From assembly GCA_016793645.1 (NCBI GenBank), contig JAEUHD010000134.1, positions 1 through 33,187 on the forward strand: 33,187 nucleotides of DNA. Direction: 5' to 3'. How positions within the stretch are numbered: the stretch's first letter is position 1; each line of letters starts with the position of its first letter. A program made the position numbers and the translations under genes. This DNA comes from Verrucomicrobiales bacterium. GTDB taxonomy: Bacteria > Verrucomicrobiota > Verrucomicrobiia > Limisphaerales > UBA9464. Positions 1 through 9,300 of the stretch are shown one piece after another. A model generated the notes under the pieces. That model was not told the origin of the DNA. It saw only the letters and a list, made by a program, of their open reading frames with translations, and made no database searches.

Positions 1-1
1 G

Positions 2-604
2 CCGTCGGAGGGGACTGTGGCCTACCTACAGATCGTGAACAACGCGGTGATCACCGTGGTGGATCCCACCGGAGCAACTCCAACCAAAACCCAACACGCT
101 GGAGGCTTCTACGGCGCCGGGGTCCCCTCCTCGATTTTCGCCTGGGGCGTCGATGGCCTGGGTCTGCGGACGACTTCCGAAGTCGTGTTGTTCCGGTTGA
201 ACGAGGTGAGTGCGCGCGAGGATCGGGACTTCGACGGCGACGGACTGAGCGACGCGTGGGAGCGCTCGCACAAGTTCAATCCGAACCTTGCCGTCGACGG
301 GTTGGCGGATCCGGATCGCGACGGCGTGATCACCCGCGACGAAGTGGCCGCGGGCACCGATTACCTGAACCCGTCCAGTGTGCTGAAACTCCGGACTCCG
401 ACGTTCCGCCCCGGGGAGATCGCTCTCCAGTTCGAAGGGGTGTCTGGGTTTCGCTATCAGACCGAGACGGCCGCGGAGTTAACGGGAGACTGGCAATCGA
501 TCGGAGAATCGGTGGTGGGAACCGGTGCGATTCAGGAAATCGTGGTGCCCCTTCCGGTTTCCCCCGAGGCCTATTGGTTCCGTCTCCGAGTCACCGGGCC
601 CTGA
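2..604 (+). CDS. C-terminal part of a secreted protein with calcium-binding-type DxDxDG repeats (partial)
   Basis: The frame is open from the first bases of the window, so the gene starts upstream; a GTG at 17 is probably internal. The visible ~200 residues hold two Asp/Gly-rich loops, DRDFDGDGLSDAWE and then DPDRDGVITRDEVAAGTD. They resemble thrombospondin type 3 / dockerin-like EF-hand loops, which bind Ca2+. The last ~80 residues look like a beta-rich C-terminal module (RYQTETAAELTGDWQSI...), of a kind common at the ends of large exported Verrucomicrobia proteins. No catalytic domain is visible in this part, so the role of the whole protein cannot be told. The stop codon is TGA at 602-604. 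An exported surface or extracellular protein is an inference from the repeats, since any signal peptide lies outside the window. Confidence 0.75.
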   Translation, partial: PSEGTVAYLQIVNNAVITVVDPTGATPTKTQHAGGFYGAGVPSSIFAWGVDGLGLRTTSEVVLFRLNEVSAREDRDFDGDGLSDAWERSHKFNPNLAVDGLADPDRDGVITRDEVAAGTDYLNPSSVLKLRTPTFRPGEIALQFEGVSGFRYQTETAAELTGDWQSIGESVVGTGAIQEIVVPLPVSPEAYWFRLRVTGP

Positions 605-683
605 ACCGAAATCACCGCCGGAATGGCGGGACCAAGGAATCAAGGGAGGCACTGGGTTCAAATCCGATCCATCGCCAATGGCT

Positions 684-819
684 TCTGCAGCGCGTTCCAA
701 CCGGGATCCCCATTGATCGCCGTCATATCCTTCCAGCGCCTGCCGGTGTCATCCCTATAGATCCGATCGCCGCCATTTCCGCGACGGACGACCTGGTGCC
801 CACCTCCCGCAGCATTGAC
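684..819 (-). pseudogene. Internally deleted relic of the REP-associated-type Y1 transposase
   Basis: On the minus strand the translation reads VNAAGGGHQVVRRGNGGDRIYRDDTGRRWKDM, then AINGDPGWNAL. The first part matches the N-terminus of the intact transposases at 28898-29950 and 31109-32161 (VNVAGGWYHVVSRGNGGERIYGNDTD). From GRRWKDM on it matches their C-terminal region (GRRWKDMTANYGDPGRDALL). About 250 central residues, including the HxH motif, are missing, with the junction near 737-745. Identity to the intact copies is clearly lower than between those copies, and the terminal inverted repeats are not recognisable. This is an old, non-functional deletion derivative. Confidence 0.75.
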
Positions 820-823
820 CCTT

Positions 824-1018
824 CCCTCTTTGTGTTCTCTGCGTTCCTTGCGGTTCAATCCGAAGACGGCAAACGCGGGGGACTGAACGACAGAGAACGC
901 AAAGAGCGCAGAGAAACGGAAGATCAGGAACACCCGCGCAGCACTTCTGGAATACGGACCTCCGGAGATCCCTTCCTCCTCCCTCTTTGTGTTCCCTGTG
1001 TTCTTTGCGGTTCATTCC
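824..1018. repeat. Three copies of a CTCTTTGTGTTCTCTGCGTTC-type dispersed repeat
   Basis: Three ~35-base copies lie within 200 bases: 824-857 and 981-1018 in the same orientation, and 884-917 inverted. The inverted copy reads AGAGAACGCAAAGAGCGCAG. Translated by chance they give NRKEHREHKE-like peptides, which are not real proteins. With the transposase relic beside them they fill the gap 605-1043, where I see no intact gene. Confidence 0.7.
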
Positions 1019-1043
1019 CACGCCCCCAGCGTGCGAACGAACG

Positions 1044-2966
1044 TTACGTCTGAGCCGGACCGCGGGGTGCGGGCGGAAACAGGAGCCGGAGACTGTTGAG
1101 GACGACCACCACCGTGCTGCCCTCATGCGCGGCGACGCCCAGGGAGAGAGGAATGGTGGCCGAGACCAGGCTCAACACGGCCATTCCCGCCATCGTGCCG
1201 AGGGATATCACCAGGTTCTGACGGATGATGCGCCGCGCCCGGAGACTCAGATCCCGCGCAAACAGGACATTCTCCAGCCGGTCGTTCATCAGCACCACGT
1301 CCGCAACCTCGAGCGCGGCATCCGATCCCCGCGCTCCCATCGCGAGACCGACATCCGCCACCGCCAGCACCGGGGAATCATTGACCCCATCCCCGATCAT
1401 GGCGACCCGGGCCCCGGCCTCCCGCAATTCACGCACGGCGGCCACCTTCCCCTCCGGCTTGAGTCCGGACTTCACCTCGTCCACACCCGCCGCCGTCGCC
1501 ATCACCCGCGCGGCCGCCTCGCGGTCCCCGGTCAGCATGATCGTCCGTAATCCCCCGGCCCGGAGCCGTTCCACCAAACCGCGGGCCGCCGGACGCAGCT
1601 GATCCCGCAAGCGCAGGCGCGCCAGGACTCCCGGGGCGCACACCCAGCTCACCGAGCCGCCACCCTCCAAGGCCGGCAGCGAGTCCAGCGTCGCCGCAGG
1701 AATCCCGTTCTGTTCCATCCAGGCCGCACTGCCCAGCGCGGCGGTTCCGCCCTCCCAGGCGCCGCGGATTCCCAGCGCCGGAACCGTCTCCGTGCCGTTC
1801 ACCGCCACCGGTTCCACCCCGTCGCGGCGCAACTCGCGCGCCACAGCCCGGGAGACCGGGTGATTGGACAGTCGGGCCAGACTCGCCGCCACCAGCCGTG
1901 CCGCCTCGGCGGAACCCTGAACGACGTCCACGCCGTCCAGATGCAACACGCCCTCGGTCAGCGTCCCGGTCTTGTCCATCGCCACCACCGAAATCTCGGA
2001 CAACGTCTCCACAGCCGCCCCACCCCGAAACAACACGCCGTGTCGGGCGCCGCAGGCAATGGCGGACAGGATGGCGGAGGGCACGGACAGGACGAGGGCG
2101 CAGGGGGACAGGACCACGAGGAGCGTCATCGCCCGGTAAAACGCGCTACGAGTCTCCCCCGAAGGGACAAACGGCGGATGATCCAGCACGCGCCAACTGA
2201 TGAAGAACCAGGCGATGCAGGCTCCCACCACCAGGGCGGTGTACTGCGTGCCGAAGCGGTCGGTGAACCGCTGGATCGGCGCGCGCTGGTTCTGGGCGTC
2301 GTGAATGAGACGGATGATCCGCTGCAACGCACTATCGCCAGCCGCCCGCAGCACCCGGCCTTCCACCACGCCCCAGAGGTTCAGCGTCCCCGCCAGCGCC
2401 GTGTCCCCGGGGCGCTTCGCCACGGCATCCGCCTCGCCGGTCAGCGTGGACTCATCGCAAGCGCTCTCGCCGCGCACGAGTTCCAGGTCCACCGGGATCT
2501 GTTCATTGGCGGTGACCCGGACCATCTCGCCCGGCACGAGGGATTCCACCGTGACCTCCTGCTCCACGCCGTCCTGAATCCGTCGCGCGACCTTGGGCGC
2601 CCCTTTGAGCAACGCGCTGATCTCGCGCTGGGTGCGGCCCGAAGCGAACTCCTCCATCGCGGCCGAGGATGAGAACAGCACCAGCAGCAAAGCGCCCTCG
2701 GCCCAGGCGCCAATCACCGACGCGCCCACCGCCACGAGAAGCATGAGGAACTCGGTGTCGAAGCGGAACTCGCGCAAGTCCCCCGCCACGGACCGCGCCA
2801 GATCCCACGCACCCGAGATGTAGGCCACCGCAAAGCAGACAACCGACGCTTCGGGTGAACCGGACCGGAGCGCCCATCCCGCCACTCCGGCCACCAGGCA
2901 CAGCGCCGCCCGGAGTGCCATGGGACGCCACGCCTCGACCGAGTGGTTTCCGATGCCGGAACTCAC
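1044..2966 (-). CDS. P1B-4-type heavy-metal-exporting ATPase (Co/Fe/Zn-class)
   Basis: A 640-residue P-type ATPase with all core motifs: the TGE loop of the actuator domain (LTGEADAVAKRPGD), phosphorylation site DKTGTLTEG (Asp at residue 331), HP motif (LSNHPVSRAVA), TGDREAAARVMA, and GDGVNDSPVL in the hinge. The membrane metal motif is SPC (residues 287-289) rather than CPC, and the last helices carry HEGST (residues 614-618). This pair, with no N-terminal CxxC metal-binding domain, is diagnostic of the P1B-4 subgroup. Members export divalent metals (Co2+, Fe2+, sometimes Zn2+ or Ni2+) from the cytoplasm; the ion cannot be fixed from sequence. The GTG start (2964-2966) overlaps the stop of the upstream PocR-AraC gene as GTGA, which indicates translational coupling and co-transcription. 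Length is normal for the family. Confidence 0.93.
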   Translation of the reverse strand: MSSGIGNHSVEAWRPMALRAALCLVAGVAGWALRSGSPEASVVCFAVAYISGAWDLARSVAGDLREFRFDTEFLMLLVAVGASVIGAWAEGALLLVLFSSSAAMEEFASGRTQREISALLKGAPKVARRIQDGVEQEVTVESLVPGEMVRVTANEQIPVDLELVRGESACDESTLTGEADAVAKRPGDTALAGTLNLWGVVEGRVLRAAGDSALQRIIRLIHDAQNQRAPIQRFTDRFGTQYTALVVGACIAWFFISWRVLDHPPFVPSGETRSAFYRAMTLLVVLSPCALVLSVPSAILSAIACGARHGVLFRGGAAVETLSEISVVAMDKTGTLTEGVLHLDGVDVVQGSAEAARLVAASLARLSNHPVSRAVARELRRDGVEPVAVNGTETVPALGIRGAWEGGTAALGSAAWMEQNGIPAATLDSLPALEGGGSVSWVCAPGVLARLRLRDQLRPAARGLVERLRAGGLRTIMLTGDREAAARVMATAAGVDEVKSGLKPEGKVAAVRELREAGARVAMIGDGVNDSPVLAVADVGLAMGARGSDAALEVADVVLMNDRLENVLFARDLSLRARRIIRQNLVISLGTMAGMAVLSLVSATIPLSLGVAAHEGSTVVVVLNSLRLLFPPAPRGPAQT

Positions 2967-3868
2967 GGGACCTTGGCGGCTGGAAGCCGGCTCCGGTAGG
3001 AGGACGGCGATTCCCCGGTCACCTTGCGGAAGACGCGGTTGAAGTGGGTGAGGGTTTGGAATCCGACCTCATAGGCCACCTCGGTGATGCGAACATTCGG
3101 ATTCAGCAGCAGGTTCTTCGCGCGCTCGATGCGCACCCGCGACACGTAGTCGGTGAAGTTCAGTCCGGTCGCCTTCTTGAACACCTTGCAGAAGTAAAAC
3201 GAACTCATGTTCACCGCCTGTGCGACCTGTCCGAGCGAGAGCGTCTCAGCCTGGTGCTCGTCGATGAACTTCCGCGCACGGGTGATCGCCGGGGGTTCGG
3301 CGGTCCGCTCCTGCACCAGCAACTGGTTACCCACGATGGACAGATGCTGCGCGAAGATGGAGAGCAGCCGGACCATCGCCTGGTATTGGGAATTGGTGAG
3401 AACCCGGGAGTGGAACCAGGCCTCCTCGACCTTGGCCAGGTCGGTCTTCATGCCCCACTGAATCAACTGCTGCGCCACCTTGTTGAAGCGCGTCTTGTCG
3501 CCCGCCACGCCGACGAACGCCTGCCCGGTCTGCAGGAATCCAACCAGCTCGTGCCCGAACCGCAGGGGAATCGCCGTATCGGTGAGGCCCGCAAAACAGG
3601 TCACCGTGCGCGGACCCGGGCCGGGATTCTCCGCGATCCGCTCCTGGACCTCCAGACAGGCCGCGCAGGTGCGGCTCGTCTTGGCCATGAGCGTGCAGAA
3701 CGGATTCTCATGCGGATTGCCCTGATGCACCGGCTGCCAGGCCTCCACAGGCCGCAACGCCAGGGGAAGACCGGTCGCTTCCCCGAATGCCTTCTGGTAG
3801 TCGGCAAAAATCCGGGATCGGGACAGTTCGTCGAGCAGTTGACGGCTTTCCGGCTCGTTCATAGCCAT
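2963..3868 (-). CDS. AraC-family regulator with N-terminal PocR sensory domain
   Basis: A 301-residue protein. Residues ~10-175 resemble the PocR ligand-binding domain: CTLMAKTSRTCAACLEVQE, then CFAGLTDTAIPL and a GFLQTGQAF-like segment. Four cysteines (58, 68, 71, 91) are in the spacing usual for PocR and could hold a metal. Residues ~195-295 are a complete AraC double helix-turn-helix (SLGQVAQAVNMSSFYFCKVF and RITEVAYEVGFQTLTHFNRV). It is a cytoplasmic DNA-binding transcription factor, probably an activator. It is the first gene of a two-gene unit, overlapping the P1B-4 ATPase start by four bases, so control of that exporter is a reasonable inference. The start ATG at 3866-3868 follows a 130-bp gap after the cNMP-binding gene. 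Confidence 0.9.
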   Translation of the reverse strand: MAMNEPESRQLLDELSRSRIFADYQKAFGEATGLPLALRPVEAWQPVHQGNPHENPFCTLMAKTSRTCAACLEVQERIAENPGPGPRTVTCFAGLTDTAIPLRFGHELVGFLQTGQAFVGVAGDKTRFNKVAQQLIQWGMKTDLAKVEEAWFHSRVLTNSQYQAMVRLLSIFAQHLSIVGNQLLVQERTAEPPAITRARKFIDEHQAETLSLGQVAQAVNMSSFYFCKVFKKATGLNFTDYVSRVRIERAKNLLLNPNVRITEVAYEVGFQTLTHFNRVFRKVTGESPSSYRSRLPAAKVP

Positions 3869-3998
3869 GGGGTTTATGCGCTTTCCTGCGCGCCAGCAAG
3901 CGGAGCCCTCGGGGATTTCATCGCCGGCCCGGTCCTCTTGAACTCCCGCCTAAGGATGTGCGTCGGCAAATGGACGCAACGTCCGGCCCCAGCCATGG

Positions 3999-4532
3999 CT
4001 ACCCGTCCGGGGACACCGCGGATGCCGGCGCCGCGGAAACAGTGAGGTGGATGGGAACGCCCGCGGCCGCCTTCTCCAACGTGGCCAGCCGCCGGCGCGT
4101 GGCCTGAAGCCGGTCCAGCATCACGCCGGCCACCCGCCGCATCATCGCCGCGGCCATGATCGGATCCTCCTCGCAACGCGTTCGAAGGATCCCTCCGGGC
4201 AGAACGAGGGCGTCCACGGACACGAGCGCACGCGCGGAGAAACTCCAGCGATAGGGCGGGAACAACCAGGACCACCCCAGCGTCTCCCCCGCCTCCAGCG
4301 ACTGCACCACGGAAACGTCCCCGGTCCCGGAGGGAGCCTCGAGGGCCACCGATCCGCGCAGCAACACGTAGAACTGCTCCGCGTGCCCGCCCGACTCAAA
4401 GATCAACTGCTGCTCCGGAAAGTGCGCATACGACGCCAGCGCTGCGAGACGCTCCAGGGAGGTCCAGGCGATGCCATGAAAAAACGGCTGCTGGTTCAGC
4501 AGTGCAGCCGTCGGCTTCGGGGGAAGATGCAC
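3999..4532 (-). CDS. Stand-alone cyclic-nucleotide-binding-domain protein, no DNA-binding domain
   Basis: I place the start at the GTG 4530-4532 (V/M-HLPPKPTAALLNQQPFF), giving 177 residues. The frame stays open upstream to 4706, but that would overlap the divergent uspA start and adds unfolded-looking Arg-rich sequence. The body is a Crp/cNMP-binding beta-roll: PFFHGIAWTSLERLAALASYAHFPEQQLIFESGGHAEQFYVLLRGSV, with GETLGWSWLFP where the phosphate-binding cassette lies. The usual Glu-Arg pair there is not evident, so cAMP binding is uncertain. After the C-helix (ATRRRLATLEKAAAG) it ends without the Crp helix-turn-helix, so it is not a classical transcription factor. It diverges from the UspA gene across ~160 bp that must hold both promoters. 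A sensory or adaptor role is inferred. Confidence 0.8.
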   Translation of the reverse strand: MHLPPKPTAALLNQQPFFHGIAWTSLERLAALASYAHFPEQQLIFESGGHAEQFYVLLRGSVALEAPSGTGDVSVVQSLEAGETLGWSWLFPPYRWSFSARALVSVDALVLPGGILRTRCEEDPIMAAAMMRRVAGVMLDRLQATRRRLATLEKAAAGVPIHLTVSAAPASAVSPDG

Positions 4533-4693
4533 TGCGAAAAGATTAGTCAGACGGCGTTCCCGAGGCAATCGTCGGACAACTCCAACACCGCGGGCAAATC
4601 GCGGGTGCCTTTGGACAAATCCTGCGAAGCGGCTGCCGGCCGGAACCGGCAGCCTGCCGCGGTCCAAGGGACGCGTCTGAACATTTCCTCTCC

Positions 4694-5275
4694 ATGAAAT
4701 CCACAAACAAACCCGGGCGGAAGGGAACCCCCGCCGCCCCGTCCAAGGCCCGCGTCGTGATCACCGACCGTTCGGGACATCGCGTCGCCAGCGCCCCGGT
4801 CACGGAACTGGCACCCGTCCGCTTCCACATCCGGCAGATTCTCGTGCCGGTGGACTTCTCGGAACACTCCCGCAAATCCCTGCGCTACGCGCGCCCCTTC
4901 GCCGAGCAGTTCGGTGCCAGCCTTTCACTCCTCCACGTCATCGAGCCGATGGTCTTCCCCGGCGAGTTCGCCTACGCCCCGGTGGAACCCGAGGACATGG
5001 ATGAGCAGCGCATGACCAAGGCGCGGCAGCAGCTCAAGAAGATCGCCGAGGAACTGGCCGCCACCGTCCCCGTGGAATCTTCCGTGCGCCTCGGCCGCGC
5101 CTGGAAGGAGATCGTGGACACCGCCCGCGCCAAGGAGGTGGACCTGCTCATCATCTCCACCCACGGCTACACCGGACTCAAATACGCCCTCCTCGGCAGC
5201 GTCGCGGAAAAGATCGTGCGCCATTCGCCGTGTCCCGTCCTCGTGGTCCGGACGGATGAGCATGATTTTGTCTGA
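4694..5275 (+). CDS. Universal stress protein, UspA family
   Basis: A 193-residue protein with a ~45-residue polar N-terminal extension and one Usp domain. The domain opens with IRQILVPVDFSEHSRKSLRY and closes with STHGYTGLKYALLGSVAEK followed by SPCPVLVV. The nucleotide-binding motif G-x2-G-x9-G(S/T) is present except that the first Gly is Ser, a common variant of STHG-type Usps. Members bind ATP/AMP and act in stress survival; the exact target here is unknown. ATG start at 4694 with no clear Shine-Dalgarno sequence, as for most genes here. It is divergent from the cNMP-binding protein, hinting at a shared stress or energy-state response. Confidence 0.9.
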   Translation: MKSTNKPGRKGTPAAPSKARVVITDRSGHRVASAPVTELAPVRFHIRQILVPVDFSEHSRKSLRYARPFAEQFGASLSLLHVIEPMVFPGEFAYAPVEPEDMDEQRMTKARQQLKKIAEELAATVPVESSVRLGRAWKEIVDTARAKEVDLLIISTHGYTGLKYALLGSVAEKIVRHSPCPVLVVRTDEHDFV

Positions 5276-5276
5276 G

Positions 5277-5307
5277 GTCATTGGTCATTGGTCATTGGTC
5301 ACTGGTT
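5277..5307. repeat. Short tandem repeat, unit ATTGGTC
   Basis: Directly after the uspA stop, a 7-base unit is repeated about four times, decaying to CACTGGTTC at its right end. It is non-coding and noticeably AT-richer than the flanking genes. Confidence 0.8.
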
Positions 5308-5323
5308 CGTGGTCCGTTCCCTC

Positions 5324-5352
5324 TGAAAACTGAAAACTGAACACTGAAAACT
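5324..5352. repeat. Short tandem repeat, unit CTGAAAA
   Basis: About four imperfect copies of CTGAAAA/CTGAACA lie in the gap between uspA and the BASS transporter, next to the ATTGGTC array. The two arrays together occupy most of this 136-bp spacer. Confidence 0.8.
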
Positions 5353-5411
5353 TCCCTACTGGTATTTTCCCCTTGGCCAATCGTCCTCCCGGCGTGTAGT
5401 GCCGCAGCCGG

Positions 5412-6284
5412 GTGACGACGGAACTGGCGATCAAAATTCTCTCAGGGGCGGCCCTGTTCACGCTGCTCTTCGCGGCCGGACTCCGCCTCACTCCGTCGGA
5501 GGTCTGGGCGGCGCTGCGGGATTGGCGCCGGCTGGTGGCGCTGGTGATCGCCAACTTCGTGGTGGTGCCGGGCCTGACCGTCGGTGCCGCGCTGCTCTTC
5601 CAGGTGTCCGCACCGACCGCCATGGCCATGGTGCTGCTCGGGGCCGCGCCGTTCGCGCCCGTGGTGCCCGTGTTCACCCGACTCGCCCGCGCCGACCTGG
5701 CGCTGGCCGCCGGACTCACCGCCGTGTTCCCGGTCTTCTGCACCTTCTTCACGCCCCTCGCCTGCCGCGCCGGACTCGCCCTGCTGCCGCCGTCCGGGGA
5801 ACTCAAGTTCCAGACGCTTTCCATCCTCGCCACCCTGCTCGCCACCGCAAGCGCACCCCTTGCCCTGGGGATCGCCACCCGCAGCCTGTTTCCGGAAACG
5901 TCCACCCGGATGATCCGCCCCACGGAGATCACGTCCGAGGCCGTCGGCGCCGCCTCGCTGATCTTCGTCGTCTCCTCCCAGTTCCGATCCATGCTCGCCA
6001 CCGGATGGATGCCCATCCTCGCCATGGTGCTGGTGAGTGAGGCGGCCCTGGTGCTCGGATACGCCTGCGGCGGACGCGACCCCGCCGCGCGCAAGGTCAC
6101 CGGACTCGGTACCGCGAACCGCAACATCGCCCTCGCCATCCTGGTCGCCGCGGACAGCTTCCCTGGCTCACCGGTCCTCGGCGGCGTCGTGGCCAACGGA
6201 CTCCTCCTCCTCCTGCTCGGCCTCCTCCACGTGGGCCTCTGGCGCCTGCTGGATCTCCGAAACGCACCCCGGGCCCGCCGTTGA
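5412..6284 (+). CDS. BASS-family (bile acid:sodium symporter-like) membrane transporter
   Basis: A 290-residue integral membrane protein with about nine to ten hydrophobic helices spread evenly through its length, the usual size for the BASS family. Features seen: an opening helix LAIKILSGAALFTLLFAAGL, then RLVALVIANFVVVPGL, APTAMAMVLLGAAPFAPVVP, and the late GTANRNIALAILVAADSFPG segment, typical of the family's cation-binding crossing region. Family members move organic anions, often with Na+; substrate cannot be predicted. The GTG at 5412 is chosen because it starts just before the first helix. It stands alone, 136 bp after uspA, and is convergent with the sensor kinase (51-bp gap). Confidence 0.82.
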   Translation: MTTELAIKILSGAALFTLLFAAGLRLTPSEVWAALRDWRRLVALVIANFVVVPGLTVGAALLFQVSAPTAMAMVLLGAAPFAPVVPVFTRLARADLALAAGLTAVFPVFCTFFTPLACRAGLALLPPSGELKFQTLSILATLLATASAPLALGIATRSLFPETSTRMIRPTEITSEAVGAASLIFVVSSQFRSMLATGWMPILAMVLVSEAALVLGYACGGRDPAARKVTGLGTANRNIALAILVAADSFPGSPVLGGVVANGLLLLLLGLLHVGLWRLLDLRNAPRARR

Positions 6285-6335
6285 TGTTCGGAGACCTTCC
6301 CCACAGGGGAATACTCCCCGCGCCGGCCCATCGCA

Positions 6336-9300
6336 TCACGCCCCGGTCGCGGCCGGCGGCGCCACCGGCAGGGTCACCGTAAAAATCGACCCCCGCCCAG
6401 CCTCGCTGGTCACCGTCAGATCGCCTCCCATCAACCGGCACAGTTTCCGGGACAGCGCGAGTCCGAGTCCGGTCCCACCGTACTTCTTTGAGATGGAGGC
6501 ATCGGCCTGGCTGAAGGCCTGGAAGAGTCGCCCCACCTGCTCGGGAGTCATGCCGATGCCGGTATCCGCGACGTCAATCCTCAGCATCGGAGCAGCATTG
6601 CCGGAGTCCGAACCCACCCGCGCAACGACGAGGCGGATCTCGCCGTTCTCCGTGAACTTGGCCGAATTGCTGACGAGATTGTAAAGCACCTGCGTCATCC
6701 GCGTGGCGTCCGCGACGATGGTTCCGATCGCGGGATCGCACTCCACGGCGAGACGGTTGCCCTTGCGGGCGACCAGGGGTTGCACCATGTCGCCCAGTTC
6801 CCGGATCCACCGGGCCACGTCGACCGGTGCCGGAACCAGATCCATGCGCCCAGCCTCGACTTTGGAGAAGTCGAGCAGGTCGTTGATCAAGCCCAGCTGG
6901 TGCTTCGCAGCGGAGCGGATGCGGTCCAGGTCGGGCACGAGGCTCTCCGCCCCCATCTCCGGAGCCTCCTCCCGAATCATCTCCGAATACCCGATGATGG
7001 CGTTGAGCGGCGTCCGGAGTTCATGGGACACGTTGGCGAGGAACTGCGATTTGGCGGCGTTGGCGGATTGAGCCGCCTCCTGGGCCGCCTCGGCGGAACG
7101 CCGGGCACTGCGTTCCTCCTCGAACAAACGCTCCCGGAGCCGGTCGGCTTCCCGCTTCCGACGCCGCGAACGGACCGTGGATCCCACCGCGGCGACCACG
7201 AGTCCCAGATTCGCCACAATCAACGGACCGCCAATCCATGGATCCCGATACCACGGGGGCGCCACGTCCACGAGGACGGTTGCCGGACTCGACAGATTGG
7301 CGTCCCGGTCCACATAGCGCACCGTGAGTTGATACCGGCCCCGCCGCTCCGGAATCCATGCCTGTTGCGGACCTTCCCCCGGCTCGAGGAAACCCGTCCC
7401 GGGTCGCGGTGCCGCGCCACCCGAAGCCTCTCCATCCCCGGACCGCCGAATGCTCCACAAAAACCGCTGTCGCTCCGTCGCCGTCCTCGGATCCACCGCC
7501 GTCGCCTGAAACACCACGCGACGTCCGGAGACCAAACGGGGCAGGTCGTTGAGATCCGAATACAACCGGTCCGCCTGGAGCGTCAGGGTGGGTGCGCCGA
7601 TCTTTCGAACCCGGCTTCGATATCGCACCAATCCCTGGTCCGTTCCAAACCAGAGATCGCCGTTGGTCGTCTGCCGAACGGACCGTACGGGGGTCTCGGG
7701 AAGCCCTTCGTGTGGACCCACCAGGGTCCACGAAACCCCGTCGTGAACCGCGGCCCCCGCATGGGTACCAAACCAGACCCGGCCCTGGGCGTCCGGGGTG
7801 ATGGCCTCCGACGACACCTTGCCGAAGCCCCCGACATTGACGGAGCTCACTCCCAGGGTCGCCGGGGATGCCACCGCCTCCGAGCGCTGAGCCACCGGAT
7901 CATACCGGAAGGCTCCCCGGTCGGTGGCCAGCCAGACCTGATTCGTCGCCACCCAGCGCAGGGCGAGAACGTGGGCTTCGGGAACCCCTTGTTCCGGACC
8001 CAGGGGTTGGAACCGGTCCCCGTTCCACCCGACCAGGCGGCCCGCGGAAATGCACCACACCGATCCGTCGGCGGCGCACTCCACCTGATGCACGTAGTGG
8101 TTGGGCAGTCCCTCGGCTTCGGTGAATTGCTGAAAGACGCCGTTTTGAAGGCGGACCAGCGCGTTATCCCCCAACCCATCGACTCCGCAGGCAAACCACA
8201 CCGCACCCTCCGGCGTCACGGAAATACTCCGGACACGATCGCTCGGATAGGTATCCTTCCCCTGCGGAACCTGGGAGAACTGGACTCCATTGAAAAGCTG
8301 AAGCCCCGAATCACCCCCGACCCAGACCTGGTCGGGCCGGACCCACTTCACCGCCAAAAACCGCTGCCCTTCCAGCCCGTCCTCCGGACCGAATCGCTCG
8401 AACTTCCGACCGTCCCACCGCGCCAACCCCTGATCCATCGCCACCCACAGGGTCCCGTCCGTTCCGGCGTCCAGGGCTCGAATCTGATGGTCGGGCAGGC
8501 CGTCCTCGCGCCCAAAGACCGCCACACCTTCGGGATCGTAGCGCCAAAGGCCAAACGTTGTCCCGGCCCACAACGCCTCATCCGCGCCCCAGGCGAGGCC
8601 GTGAGTCTTGACTCCCGCGTCCTCCGCCTGCTGGCCCAGGGGCACCTTGACAATGGAACGCCCGTCATCCCGAAACACAGGCCCCGTCCGAGTTCCCATC
8701 CATCGAACGCCCTCCGTGGAACGCGCAAACGAAAAGAAGTCGAAAACCGTGTCATGCCGATTCGTGGCCGAGATGGTTTGCTCCAATTGCCCCTCCCGAT
8801 ACCGCCATAGTCCCCCGTTGCCCCCGAACCAGAGGGTTCCACGGTCATCCTCGTCCAGGACCTGCAAATGGCTCCTTCGAATCGCGCCCGGCGGAGCCAC
8901 ATCCATGAATTGCCCCGCATTCCATCGGTAGATTCCCGAGCCCCAGGTCACGAGCCAGAACTCACCCGACGTCGAACGGATCATCCGGATGGGTTCAAAC
9001 TCCGGGAGCGTCCAGGACGTTGCCCCAGTCAATCCATCCATGGAACCGCGGGCCGCTCCGTTGGTCCCCATCACCCACAGTTCTCCATCAGCCCCGACAT
9101 GGACACCCAGAATGGGACCTGAAGGCACCCCCTCGTTGGTCGTCAGAACCCGAAACTTCCGCGCCCAGGGGTCCCACCGTCCCAGCATGCCTTCGGCTCC
9201 CAACCACAGCGCTCCGCTGCGATCCCGCTGCATCCGGCAGTCCACCGGGAATCCCTCGGACACCGGAGCGGGACGGAATTCGTTCCCGTCATAAACGGTG

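Noticed and set aside
2855..4045. A 396-codon plus-strand open frame
   Set aside because: Antisense to the PocR-AraC gene and part of the ATPase; no recognisable domain.
6780..8810. A 676-codon plus-strand open frame
   Set aside because: Antisense to the kinase, propeller and histidine-phosphorylation domains of the sensor gene.
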